64,000 nucleotides of DNA, from positions 1 through 64,000 of the forward strand of contig NZ_LWLS01000094.1 of NCBI RefSeq assembly GCF_001905095.1, written 5' to 3'. Below the pieces are notes generated by a model. That model saw only the letters and a list, made by a program, of their open reading frames with translations. It was not told the origin of the DNA and did not search any database. Shown in pieces: positions 16,387-24,027 of this stretch. The stretch's first letter is position 1, and the number at the start of each line of letters is the position of its first letter. The DNA is from Micromonospora sp. CB01531. Its GTDB lineage: Bacteria > Actinomycetota > Actinomycetes > Mycobacteriales > Micromonosporaceae. The position numbers and the translations under genes were made by a program.

Positions 16387-16917
16387 TCACCGGAGGAGGA
16401 GCGCGGCGAGGGGGCGGCGGCGGCGCAGCGCGGTCTCCCGGGCGCGCAGCTCCGCGGGGAGCGCGTACGGGTCGCCGAGGCGGCCGACGGCCGCCACCAC
16501 CAGTGGCCGGATCCCGGGTGCCAGATCCAGTTCGGTGGCGAGGCCGGCCCGGTCGAAGCGGGTGAGCTGGTGCACGTGCAGGTCGAGCGCGCTGGCCTGC
16601 ACGGTCAGGTGGGCGACCGCCTGGCCCAGGTCGTACGCGGCGCGTTCCGGGTCGCCGCCGGTGTGTGCGCCGACCACCAGCGCGGCGGCGTGCCGGGCCC
16701 AGGTCTGGTCGTGCTCGGGGAGGTTGACGAGGATCCGCTTCCAGGTCTCGTCCTCCCGGTGCCCCAGGGCGAACCGCCACGGCTGCGCGTTCCCGGCCGA
16801 CGGCGCCCAGCGGGCGGCTTCCAGCAGCGAGGCGGCATCGTCGCCGGTGAGCTCCACCTCCGGGTCGAAGGCGCGGGGACTCCAGCGGAAGGCGAGCAGC
16901 GGTGTGAGGTCGGCCAT
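16387..16917 (-). CDS. Nitroreductase family protein
   Basis: This 176-residue protein opens with the classical FMN-binding start RWSPRAFDPEVEL and AARWAPSAGNAQPWRFALG (about residues 11-52) of the nitroreductase superfamily. The later segment AYDLGQAVAHLTVQASALDLHVHQLTRFD is the dimer-interface helix pair. It is short but complete for the subgroup. It should use FMN and NAD(P)H, but the substrate cannot be inferred. ATG 16917 is the first reasonable start. The gene is convergent with the ArsR-type regulator and likely stands alone. Confidence 0.9.
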   Translation of the reverse strand: MADLTPLLAFRWSPRAFDPEVELTGDDAASLLEAARWAPSAGNAQPWRFALGHREDETWKRILVNLPEHDQTWARHAAALVVGAHTGGDPERAAYDLGQAVAHLTVQASALDLHVHQLTRFDRAGLATELDLAPGIRPLVVAAVGRLGDPYALPAELRARETALRRRRPLAALLLR

Positions 16918-17002
16918 GGGGTAGAGCGTCCCGGATGGGCGTTGGATGCCCCCGACCGGGCCGGTCAGATGTGGCTAAGAGCACCTGTAACGGACAATAG
17001 GG

Positions 17003-17779
17003 TCAAGGCGTTTCCGGGCTCGGGCCGACGGTGGGCGAGTCGGTGCCGATCGGCTCGCCCTCGGTGACCGGGCCGGCCAGCCGCACGGTGGCCGGGGCCG
17101 GGCCGGGCTCGCCGGCCAGCTTCAGGGTGCCGAAGGCAGCGTGGACGGCGGTCGGGGTGCCGTCCGGCCGGTAGCAGTAGATGCCCACGTCCAGCGGAGC
17201 GTTCAGCGACGCGGAGGTCGACTCGACCGAGTAGCACTGGCCGCTGATCCCGGCCGGCGGCGTGGCCGGTGACACCGCGAGCGGGGCCCGCCGGTCGGTG
17301 AGCACCTCCAGCGAGTCGGTGAACGGGTGTTGCACCCTGATGTCCTGCTTCCGGGGCACGGCGTCGTCCGGCTCGCCGAGACGTACGCAGCTCGTCGGCT
17401 CCGGGCGGCCGGCCGAGGGCAGCGCGCACTGGAACAGCCCCTCGGCGGTGGCGGCGAGCGACACGTCGACCGTGCCGCCAAGCCCCCAACCGGGCACGTC
17501 CACCCGCCAGGTGCCGTCGTTCGCGCTGGTCACCGAGACCGTCCGGGCCGAGCCGTCCGGGCCGGTCAACGTGTAGGTGGCGGTGAGGTGCCGGTCCTGG
17601 GCGGCGGCCGCCAGGGCGGCCAGCTCGTCGCGGGCCGCGTCCACCTCCGCGGGCGCCGGGTCGGTGGCGCCGGGTGGGACCGGCTCCGGCGGGCTGGCGG
17701 TGCAGGCGGCCAGCAGTGCCGGCAGGACGATCGCCGGGACGCCGGTCAGTCGCCGGGCCGTGCGGAGGTGAGCGTGCAC
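17003..17779 (-). CDS. Predicted lipoprotein of unknown function
   Basis: This 258-residue protein starts at the GTG at 17779. A short basic N-terminus and hydrophobic stretch end in the lipobox LPALLAAC. A coiled helix follows (AEVDAARDELAALAAAAQDRHLTATY), then a beta-rich domain with TYTLTGPDGSARTVSVTSANDGTW, resembling LolA/LppX-like lipid carriers in layout only. Two Cys (FQCALP, TSCVRL) and later QCYSV/IYCYR could form disulfides. I do not recognise a named family. The longer frame is not supported, since it overlaps lysC antisense. No strong ribosome site precedes the GTG. Confidence 0.75.
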   Translation of the reverse strand: MHAHLRTARRLTGVPAIVLPALLAACTASPPEPVPPGATDPAPAEVDAARDELAALAAAAQDRHLTATYTLTGPDGSARTVSVTSANDGTWRVDVPGWGLGGTVDVSLAATAEGLFQCALPSAGRPEPTSCVRLGEPDDAVPRKQDIRVQHPFTDSLEVLTDRRAPLAVSPATPPAGISGQCYSVESTSASLNAPLDVGIYCYRPDGTPTAVHAAFGTLKLAGEPGPAPATVRLAGPVTEGEPIGTDSPTVGPSPETP

Positions 17780-17960
17780 CGGGACATTCTGCGGTGCCGG
17801 ACGGGCTGGCGGAGCCCGCCGTACGTCTGTTCCGCCGGCGTGTCGCGGGCCCGCCGGCGGGGTGTCCGGCGCTGGTGAGCCGCCCCACGCCGGGCCGGAT
17901 GGTGGGATCACCCGGCCCGGTGACGCGCGCCGCCCGATACCCTGAGGAGGTCTGACAAAC

Positions 17961-17984
17961 GCCGCCGGACCGGAATCCGGCGGC
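17961..17984 (+). promoter_or_regulatory. Leader hairpin upstream of lysC
   Basis: GCCGCCGGA and TCCGGCGGC pair perfectly around CCGGAA, ending 42 bp before the lysC GTG. It may act as a leader terminator or anti-sequestering element. No leader ORF rich in Lys, Thr or Met codons was found with it. Confidence 0.5.
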
Positions 17985-18026
17985 GTCGGCACGCTCAGGG
18001 TCGTCGCTGGGAGGGAGTGCGCCGTC

Positions 18027-19292
18027 GTGGCACTCGTGGTGCAGAAGTACGGCGGGTCCTCCGTCGCCAACGCCGAGCGGATCAAGCGCGTGGCCGAGCG
18101 CATCGTGGCCGCCCGCAAGGCCGGCGACGACGTGGTCGTGGTGGTCTCCGCGATGGGGGACACCACCGACGAGCTGCTCGACCTGGCCAACCAGGTCAGC
18201 CCGCTGCCGCCCGGCCGCGAGCTGGACATGCTGCTCACCGCCGGGGAGCGGATCTCCATGGCGCTGCTCGCCATGGCCATCCACAACCTCGGGTACGAGG
18301 CCCGCTCGTTCACCGGATCGCAGGCGGGCGTGCTCACCACCTCGGTGCACGGCAAGGCGCGGATCATCGACGTCACCCCGGGCCGCCTCAAGGGCGCGCT
18401 GGACGAGGGCGCAGTGGTCATCGTGGCCGGCTTCCAGGGCGTCTCGCAGGACACCAAGGACGTCACCACGCTGGGCCGGGGCGGATCGGACACCACCGCC
18501 GTGGCGCTCGCCGCCGCGCTCGACGCGGACGTCTGCGAGATCTACACCGACGTGGACGGCGTCTTCAGCGCCGACCCGCGGATCGTGCCGAACGCCCGGC
18601 ACATCAAGCACATCACCTACGAGGAGATGCTGGAGCTGGCCGCCTGCGGCGCCAAGGTGCTGCACCTGCGCAGCGTCGAGTACGCCCGGCGCGCGGGGTT
18701 GCCGATCCACGTCCGTTCGTCATACTCGACCAACACCGGCACGATGGTCACCGGATCGATGGAGGACCTTCCTGTGGAACAGGCACTGATCACCGGGGTC
18801 GCCCACGACCGCAGCGAAGCGAAGATCACCATTGTCGGGGTGCCCGACGAGCCGGGTGCCGCCGCGCGGATCTTCGACACCGTGGCCGGCGCCGAGATCA
18901 ACATCGACATGATCGTGCAGAACGTGTCCACCGAGGGCACCGGTCGCACCGACATCTCGTTCACCCTGCCCAAGACCGACGGCCCGACCGCGATGGCCGC
19001 GCTCAGCAAGATCCAGGACGTGGTCAAGTTCAAGGGCCTGCTCTACGACGACCATGTCGGCAAGGTCTCCCTGATCGGCGCCGGCATGCGCTCGCACCCG
19101 GGCGTCGCGGCCGGCTTCTTCGCGGCCCTCGGCGCGGCCGGCGTGAACATCGAGATGATCTCCACCTCGGAGATCCGGGTGTCCGTGGTGTGCCGGGACA
19201 CCGACCTCGACAAGGCGGTCCGGGCCATCCACGACGCCTTCGATCTGGGCGGCGAGTCCGAGGCCGTGGTCTACGCGGGCACCGGGCGGTAG
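18027..19292 (+). CDS. lysC: Aspartate kinase (alpha subunit, contains beta)
   Basis: This 421-residue enzyme phosphorylates aspartate, the entry to Lys, Thr, Met and diaminopimelate synthesis. The N-terminal kinase domain has KYGGSSVANAERIK (residues 7-20) and the aspartate/ATP region TTLGRGGSDTTAVALAAAL. Two C-terminal ACT domains (from about residue 265) bind allosteric Lys/Thr. The GTG at 18027 follows GGGAGGGAG. As in Corynebacterium and Mycobacterium, an internal start within the gene produces a separate regulatory beta subunit (see 18774). asd follows 6 bp downstream, so the two are one operon. Confidence 0.97.
   Translation: MALVVQKYGGSSVANAERIKRVAERIVAARKAGDDVVVVVSAMGDTTDELLDLANQVSPLPPGRELDMLLTAGERISMALLAMAIHNLGYEARSFTGSQAGVLTTSVHGKARIIDVTPGRLKGALDEGAVVIVAGFQGVSQDTKDVTTLGRGGSDTTAVALAAALDADVCEIYTDVDGVFSADPRIVPNARHIKHITYEEMLELAACGAKVLHLRSVEYARRAGLPIHVRSSYSTNTGTMVTGSMEDLPVEQALITGVAHDRSEAKITIVGVPDEPGAAARIFDTVAGAEINIDMIVQNVSTEGTGRTDISFTLPKTDGPTAMAALSKIQDVVKFKGLLYDDHVGKVSLIGAGMRSHPGVAAGFFAALGAAGVNIEMISTSEIRVSVVCRDTDLDKAVRAIHDAFDLGGESEAVVYAGTGR
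18774..19292 (+). CDS. lysC: Aspartate kinase beta subunit (internal in-frame start)
   Basis: A GTG at 18774, in frame with lysC, has GGAGG at 18761-18765, eight bases upstream. It would give a 172-residue protein (MEQALITGVAHDRSEAKI...) consisting of the two ACT domains. The length equals that of the C. glutamicum beta subunit, which arises the same way. An ATG at 18759 is the alternative. The alpha2-beta2 quaternary structure is known for several actinobacterial enzymes; for this sequence the beta start is inference from site, spacing and length. Confidence 0.7.
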   Translation: MEQALITGVAHDRSEAKITIVGVPDEPGAAARIFDTVAGAEINIDMIVQNVSTEGTGRTDISFTLPKTDGPTAMAALSKIQDVVKFKGLLYDDHVGKVSLIGAGMRSHPGVAAGFFAALGAAGVNIEMISTSEIRVSVVCRDTDLDKAVRAIHDAFDLGGESEAVVYAGTGR

Positions 19293-19298
19293 CCGGCC

Positions 19299-20360
19299 AT
19301 GCCGTCGCTGCCCACCCTCGCCGTGGTCGGGGCGACCGGTGCCGTCGGCACGGTGATGTGCCAGCTGCTCTCCGCCCGGCGCAACGTCTGGGGCGAGATC
19401 CGGCTTCTCGCCTCCGAGCGTTCGGCCGGCCGGCAGGTGCAGTGCCGGGGTGAGCTGCTCACCGTCCAGGCGCTCAGTCCCGAGGCGTTCGACGGTGTGG
19501 ACGTGGCGATGTTCGACGTCCCGGACGAGGTCTCGGCCGAATGGGCGCCGATCGCGGTCAGCCGGGGTGCGGTCGCGGTGGACAACTCCGGCGCGTTCCG
19601 GATGGACCGGGACGTCCCGCTGGTGGTGCCGGAGATCAACCCCGAGCAGGTCCGTAACCGGCCCAAGGGGATCATCGCCAACGCCAACTGCACTACCCTG
19701 GCGATGATCGTGGCGGTCGCCCCGCTGCACCGCGAGTACGGGCTGCGGGAACTGGTGCTCGCGTCGTACCAGGCGGTGTCCGGGGCGGGGCAGGCCGGCG
19801 TGGACACGCTGCACGCCCAGCTCGGCAAGATCGCCGGGGACCGGGTGCTCGGCTCCCGTCCGGGCGACGTGCGGCAGGCGGTCGGCGACGAGCTGGGTCC
19901 GTTCCCGGCCCCGCTCGCGCTCAACGTGGTGCCGTGGGCCGGCTCGCTGGCCGACGGCGGCTGGTCGTCCGAGGAGCTGAAGATGCGCAACGAGTCGCGC
20001 AAGATCCTCGGGCTGCCCGACCTCAAGGTCTCCGCCACCTGCGTACGGGTGCCGGTGGTGACCGGCCACTCGATCGCCGTGCACGCGGTCTTCGCCACCG
20101 AGGTGGATGCCGAGGGTGCCCGGGAGGCGCTGCGCAACGCGCCCGGCGTGATCCTGGTCGACGACCCGGCCGCCGGCGAGTTCCCGATGCCGATCGACGC
20201 CGTCGGTACCGACCCGTCCTGGGTCGGCCGGATCCGCCGCGCCGTGGACGACCCGCGGGCTCTCGACCTCTTCGTCACCGGCGACAACCTGCGCAAGGGC
20301 GCCGCCCTCAACACCGCCCAGATCGCCGAACTCCTCGCCGCCGAACTCACCCGCTCCTGA
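19299..20360 (+). CDS. asd: Aspartate-semialdehyde dehydrogenase
   Basis: This 353-residue enzyme reduces aspartyl phosphate to aspartate semialdehyde with NADPH. The N-terminal Rossmann motif is GATGAVG (residues 11-17). The catalytic cysteine is C131 in NANCTTLAM, and the substrate region SYQAVSGAGQAGVDTL follows. The ATG at 19299 lies 6 bp after lysC, so the two are translated from one mRNA and supply the same pathway. Length and all motifs are normal for the Gram-positive type. Confidence 0.97.
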   Translation: MPSLPTLAVVGATGAVGTVMCQLLSARRNVWGEIRLLASERSAGRQVQCRGELLTVQALSPEAFDGVDVAMFDVPDEVSAEWAPIAVSRGAVAVDNSGAFRMDRDVPLVVPEINPEQVRNRPKGIIANANCTTLAMIVAVAPLHREYGLRELVLASYQAVSGAGQAGVDTLHAQLGKIAGDRVLGSRPGDVRQAVGDELGPFPAPLALNVVPWAGSLADGGWSSEELKMRNESRKILGLPDLKVSATCVRVPVVTGHSIAVHAVFATEVDAEGAREALRNAPGVILVDDPAAGEFPMPIDAVGTDPSWVGRIRRAVDDPRALDLFVTGDNLRKGAALNTAQIAELLAAELTRS

Positions 20361-20519
20361 CCCGGCCCGGGGCGCCGTCAGCGTCGGCACTGGCGGGCGA
20401 CGACCGGCCGGCAGCGGACGCTGGCGACCTCGCCGAAGTGGGGTGGATCAGGGGGCGGGGGATGCCGCCACTGCGCCGAGGTGGAGCGGATCGCGCCAAG
20501 GCGCGCCGGGCATGAGCGG

Positions 20520-21941
20520 TCAGGCGGCGGCGAGGCGGACGCCGTCGCGGCCGTGCCGCTTGACCGCGTAGAGGGCCTGGTCGGCGCGGCGGAGGGTCAG
20601 GTCGGGAGACTCGCCGGGCTGGGGCAGGGCGACGCCGACGCTGATCGTACGGCCGGTCCGCCTGGCCGCCTCGGTGAGCCGCTCGGCGATCCGGACCGCC
20701 TCCTCGGGGCGGCTCACCTCGATCACCGCGACGAACTCGTCGCCGCCGGTCCGGTACAGCTCGTCGCCCTGCCGCAACGCCCCCTCCAGCGCCCGGGCCA
20801 GCCCGACCAGCAGCCGGTCCCCGGCCTGGTGGCCGTATGTGTCGTTGACGTCCTTGAAGCCGTCCACGTCGATCGCCAGCAGGGCGGTACGCCCGGGAGT
20901 GGCGCTCGCGATCCGCCGGCCGAACGGCCCGGTGTGGCGCAGCCCGGTGAGCGGGTCGGAGTTGGCCTGCTCGCGCAGCCGGGCGAGCGTACGCAGCCGG
21001 TCGAGGCAGGTCCACGCCTGCCCTGCCAGCAGCTCCATCAGGTTGACCGTGGTCGGGTCGGGGCGCAGCAGCCGCTCGTCGGCGACCAGCAGCACGCCGC
21101 CGGTGTCCGGCGGCCCGACGGGCACCGTCACCAGGGTGCGCGCCCCGGCCCGGGCCAGCGGCAGGTGGTCCTCGGTCGGCGGGTGCCCCGCCTCGCCCAG
21201 CGTGTACGCCGAGCCCTGCCGGTGCGCCCGGGCGATCAGCCGGCCGAGCACGGCGGGGTCGGCGTCGGTCAGCTCGGCCCGGAGCCGGGACTCCAGCTCG
21301 CCGGGCGTGCCGGTCGGCGCGCTCAGCCGCGGCTCCTGCTGGTCGCCGAGGACCAGCACGGCGGCGGAGAGGCCGGAGACGTCCCGGGCCGCGGCGATCG
21401 CGGCGGTCACCAGGTCCCACTCGGTGGGCGCGGCGGTCATCGCGGCAGCGTGCCGGAGCAGCTTCTCGCTGCGGCTCTCGGCCGGCGGGCCGTCCAGCGC
21501 CACGATCCGGGCGCCCAGCCGGGCGGCCAGCCGCTCGGCGGTCTCCCGCCACCGGTCCAGCTCGACCGGGCCGCTCCACTGCAGGTCGAGCACACCGATC
21601 GGCCGGCCCGTCGGGCCGCGCAGCGGCACGCAGATCTCGGCGGTGACGTCGGGGCGTACCGGGAGGTGGTCGGGGTCGGTGGTGACGTCGGCGACGATGG
21701 CGGGCTCGCCGGAGGCGTACACCCGGCCGACGATCCCGGTCTTCGGCGGCACGGTGGAGAAGACCTGCCAGGCGCCGGTCGCGGCGACGCAACGGAGCCG
21801 GTCGTGGACCTGGAGCAGGATCGAGATGGCCGCCGGGGTGTGCCGGGCCAGCGCGGTGACCGTCCACCGGCACGCCTCCAGGGCGGTCGACGCCATCGGG
21901 AGGCGGACCGTGACGTCTCGGAGGACTCGCTCGTGATCCAC
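20520..21941 (-). CDS. GAF-GGDEF diguanylate cyclase
   Basis: This 473-residue protein has two GAF-like sensory domains (about residues 10-160 and 170-320). A GGDEF catalytic domain begins near SDPLTGLRHTGPFGRR (about 330). The active-site loop GGDEF at 399-403 is intact. The product-inhibition I-site RxxD is present as RQGD at 390-393, five residues before it. It should therefore make cyclic-di-GMP with feedback control. GTG 21941 is preferred over a TTG at 21974 because AGGA lies upstream at good spacing. There is no membrane segment, so the input is intracellular. It is divergent from a metallophosphoesterase. Confidence 0.93.
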   Translation of the reverse strand: MDHERVLRDVTVRLPMASTALEACRWTVTALARHTPAAISILLQVHDRLRCVAATGAWQVFSTVPPKTGIVGRVYASGEPAIVADVTTDPDHLPVRPDVTAEICVPLRGPTGRPIGVLDLQWSGPVELDRWRETAERLAARLGARIVALDGPPAESRSEKLLRHAAAMTAAPTEWDLVTAAIAAARDVSGLSAAVLVLGDQQEPRLSAPTGTPGELESRLRAELTDADPAVLGRLIARAHRQGSAYTLGEAGHPPTEDHLPLARAGARTLVTVPVGPPDTGGVLLVADERLLRPDPTTVNLMELLAGQAWTCLDRLRTLARLREQANSDPLTGLRHTGPFGRRIASATPGRTALLAIDVDGFKDVNDTYGHQAGDRLLVGLARALEGALRQGDELYRTGGDEFVAVIEVSRPEEAVRIAERLTEAARRTGRTISVGVALPQPGESPDLTLRRADQALYAVKRHGRDGVRLAAA

Positions 21942-22112
21942 GTCGTTCCTGGTCAGGGGCCGGGGTGCGATCAAGGGTACTCAGCGGACGGTCCACCGAC
22001 CTTCGTACACATGTGCTATCCACAGGGTGTGGACGCCGCCTGTGGGTAAGGCGGGGCCGCGCGGTGGGGCCCGCGACGATAGCGTGAGGGTCCCGGGCCC
22101 GAGGAGGCGTCG

Positions 22113-22892
22113 ATGCTCATCGCCCAGCTCAGCGACCCGCACGTGACCACCGGCCCGCTCGCCGCCGAACAGGCGTCCGGGCTGCACCGCGCCCTCGGCC
22201 GGGTCCTGGCAGTGCGACCCCGGCCGGACTGCGTGGTGATCACCGGTGATCTGGTCAGCAACGGCCGCCCGGACGAGTACGTCGCGCTGCGCGACATCAT
22301 CGGGCGCTTCCCGTTGCCGGTGCACCTCGCCACCGGCAACCACGATGATCGGGAGTCCCTGCTCGACACCTTCGGCGGCACCCCCTGCCTGGGCGGTGGC
22401 TTCTCGGCGTACTACCACGTCGACCACCCGGACGCGACGCTGGTGGTGCTCGACTCGCTCGCTCCCGGCGGCAGCGGTGGGCGGCTCGGCGAGGAGCAGC
22501 TCGGCTGGCTCGACGGGGTGCTCGCCGGCCGGCCGGACGCGCCCGCCGTCGTGTGTCTGCACCATCCGCCGGTCGCCGTCGGCGTCCCGGCCGCCGACGC
22601 CATCCGGCTCGCCGACGCCGACGCGCTCGCCGCGGTGATCGGGCGGCACCCCCATGTCGTCCGGGTCACCGCCGGTCACCTGCACCGGGCGGTGACCAGC
22701 GCGTTCGCCGGGACGGTGTTGACCACCGCGCCGAGCACCTGGGTGCAGGCCAGCCTGACCATGAGCGAGGACGAGGAGATTGGGCTGGTCGCCGAGCCGA
22801 CCGCCTTCCTGCTGCACCGGGTGGCCGACGGCGGCTGTGTCACGCACACCGTCCAGGTCAGCCACGCCGCCGGGCAGACCTGCTGGTTCTGA
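22113..22892 (+). CDS. Metallophosphoesterase, cyclic-nucleotide phosphodiesterase-like (CpdA type)
   Basis: This 259-residue calcineurin-like phosphoesterase has all five metal-binding blocks: LSDPH (D8, H10), GDLVSNG, GNHDD, CLHHPP and TAGHLHR. The short lid and the SDPH opening are like CpdA/GpdQ/Rv0805 3',5'-cyclic nucleotide phosphodiesterases. Family members vary in substrate (cAMP, glycerophosphodiesters), so the choice is uncertain. It is divergent from the GGDEF gene with 171 bp between the starts. It is unlikely to degrade c-di-GMP, since EAL and HD-GYP domains do that. Confidence 0.9.
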   Translation: MLIAQLSDPHVTTGPLAAEQASGLHRALGRVLAVRPRPDCVVITGDLVSNGRPDEYVALRDIIGRFPLPVHLATGNHDDRESLLDTFGGTPCLGGGFSAYYHVDHPDATLVVLDSLAPGGSGGRLGEEQLGWLDGVLAGRPDAPAVVCLHHPPVAVGVPAADAIRLADADALAAVIGRHPHVVRVTAGHLHRAVTSAFAGTVLTTAPSTWVQASLTMSEDEEIGLVAEPTAFLLHRVADGGCVTHTVQVSHAAGQTCWF

Positions 22893-22934
22893 AGCCGGGG
22901 CCGGCTCTGGTCCGTCGCGTACGAGCCGACCGGC

Positions 22935-23738
22935 TCAGTGCAGCAGGGCGGCGCGCAGCGCCGGGGCCAGCGTCTCCGGCGGCACCTCGTGGAAACCGCC
23001 CGCCAGGCTGAGGTGGGTGGCGGCGGGGATCGCCCCGGCCGTCGCGGCGGCCGCGTCCCGCAGCCACCCCGGGCTGCCCGTGCTGTCCACCACGACCGTC
23101 GGTACGGCGATCGTGGCGAGCCGGGCGGCCGGCAGTTCGCCGCCGCCGGTCACTGTGGTGTCGTACGCCAGGGTGTGCGCCAGCCCTTCCATCCAGGCCC
23201 ACTCCGGCGTGCCGCGCATGCCGGAGACCGCCTCGGCCGGCACCCCGACCGCCTCGATCAGGAACAGCCCGACCGCGTCGTCGCGTTGACCCGCCGACAC
23301 CAGTTCGGCCAGGCGTACGGCCAGCCCCGGCTTGGGGCCGCCGTGCGGCCCGGCCTGGAACGGGGGCTCGAAGAGCGCCAGCGCGATGACCGGCAGCCCC
23401 TCGGCGGCCGCGTACGCGGCGAGGATCGCTCCCGAGGAGAGGCCGTAGAGGTGGGACCGGCCGCCCGTCCGGTTGATCAGGGCCGCCAGGTCCTCGATCT
23501 CCCGCTGCACCGCGTACGGCCCGGTGTCGCCGCTGGCGCCGCGTCCCCGCCGGTCGTAGCCGTACACCGTGAAGTCGGACGCCAGCGCGGCGGCCAGCGG
23601 ACGGGTGGTGCCGCGGTCGTTGAAGGCCCCGCCGACCAGGATGATCGGCGGCCCCTCCCCGGCGGTCTCGTACGCGATCATGGTGCCATCGGCGGACCGC
23701 ACCGTATCCACCGTCCAGGTGGTCCCGTTCGACGTCAT
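22935..23738 (-). CDS. Alpha/beta hydrolase
   Basis: This 267-residue hydrolase has a nucleophile elbow GLSSGA (Ser in GxSxG) near residue 100, an oxyanion region GGAFNDRG, and YGYDRRGRGAS. It also has PTVVVDSTGSPGW in the acid-residue strand and HLSLAGGFHEVPPE with a candidate catalytic His near the C-terminus. It matches small actinobacterial hydrolases of the MhpC-like group. Substrate is unknown. ATG 23738 is the family-like start. The gene is convergent with the phosphoesterase (stop 22892) and diverges from the nucleotidase gene. Confidence 0.88.
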   Translation of the reverse strand: MTSNGTTWTVDTVRSADGTMIAYETAGEGPPIILVGGAFNDRGTTRPLAAALASDFTVYGYDRRGRGASGDTGPYAVQREIEDLAALINRTGGRSHLYGLSSGAILAAYAAAEGLPVIALALFEPPFQAGPHGGPKPGLAVRLAELVSAGQRDDAVGLFLIEAVGVPAEAVSGMRGTPEWAWMEGLAHTLAYDTTVTGGGELPAARLATIAVPTVVVDSTGSPGWLRDAAAATAGAIPAATHLSLAGGFHEVPPETLAPALRAALLH

Positions 23739-24027
23739 GGCTACTTTCTACTGCCGGCCCGGGACCGTGGGGGGCCGTGAAGGAATTCATCTGCCCGTCA
23801 TGTCGGACTCTTCGGGCAGACCGGTGCACGTCGCCGCCCCCGTCCAGCATCCAGGAGTGCCGTCCCGGTCGACCGATCGCCCGGCGGATGAGAAGCTTGC
23901 CCCCGGCGGGGCGGCGTTTCCCCGATTCACGCCGTCCGCCGACCGACCCCTGTCACGGCACACAGCAGGGTCGCCGGGCGAACCATCGTCCGGACCCGCC
24001 ACGCGCCGGTATCTCACGAGGAGTCCC

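Noticed and set aside
22113..22892. c-di-GMP-specific phosphodiesterase partner of the GGDEF enzyme
   Set aside because: No EAL or HD-GYP domain is present. The calcineurin-like fold does not normally hydrolyse c-di-GMP.
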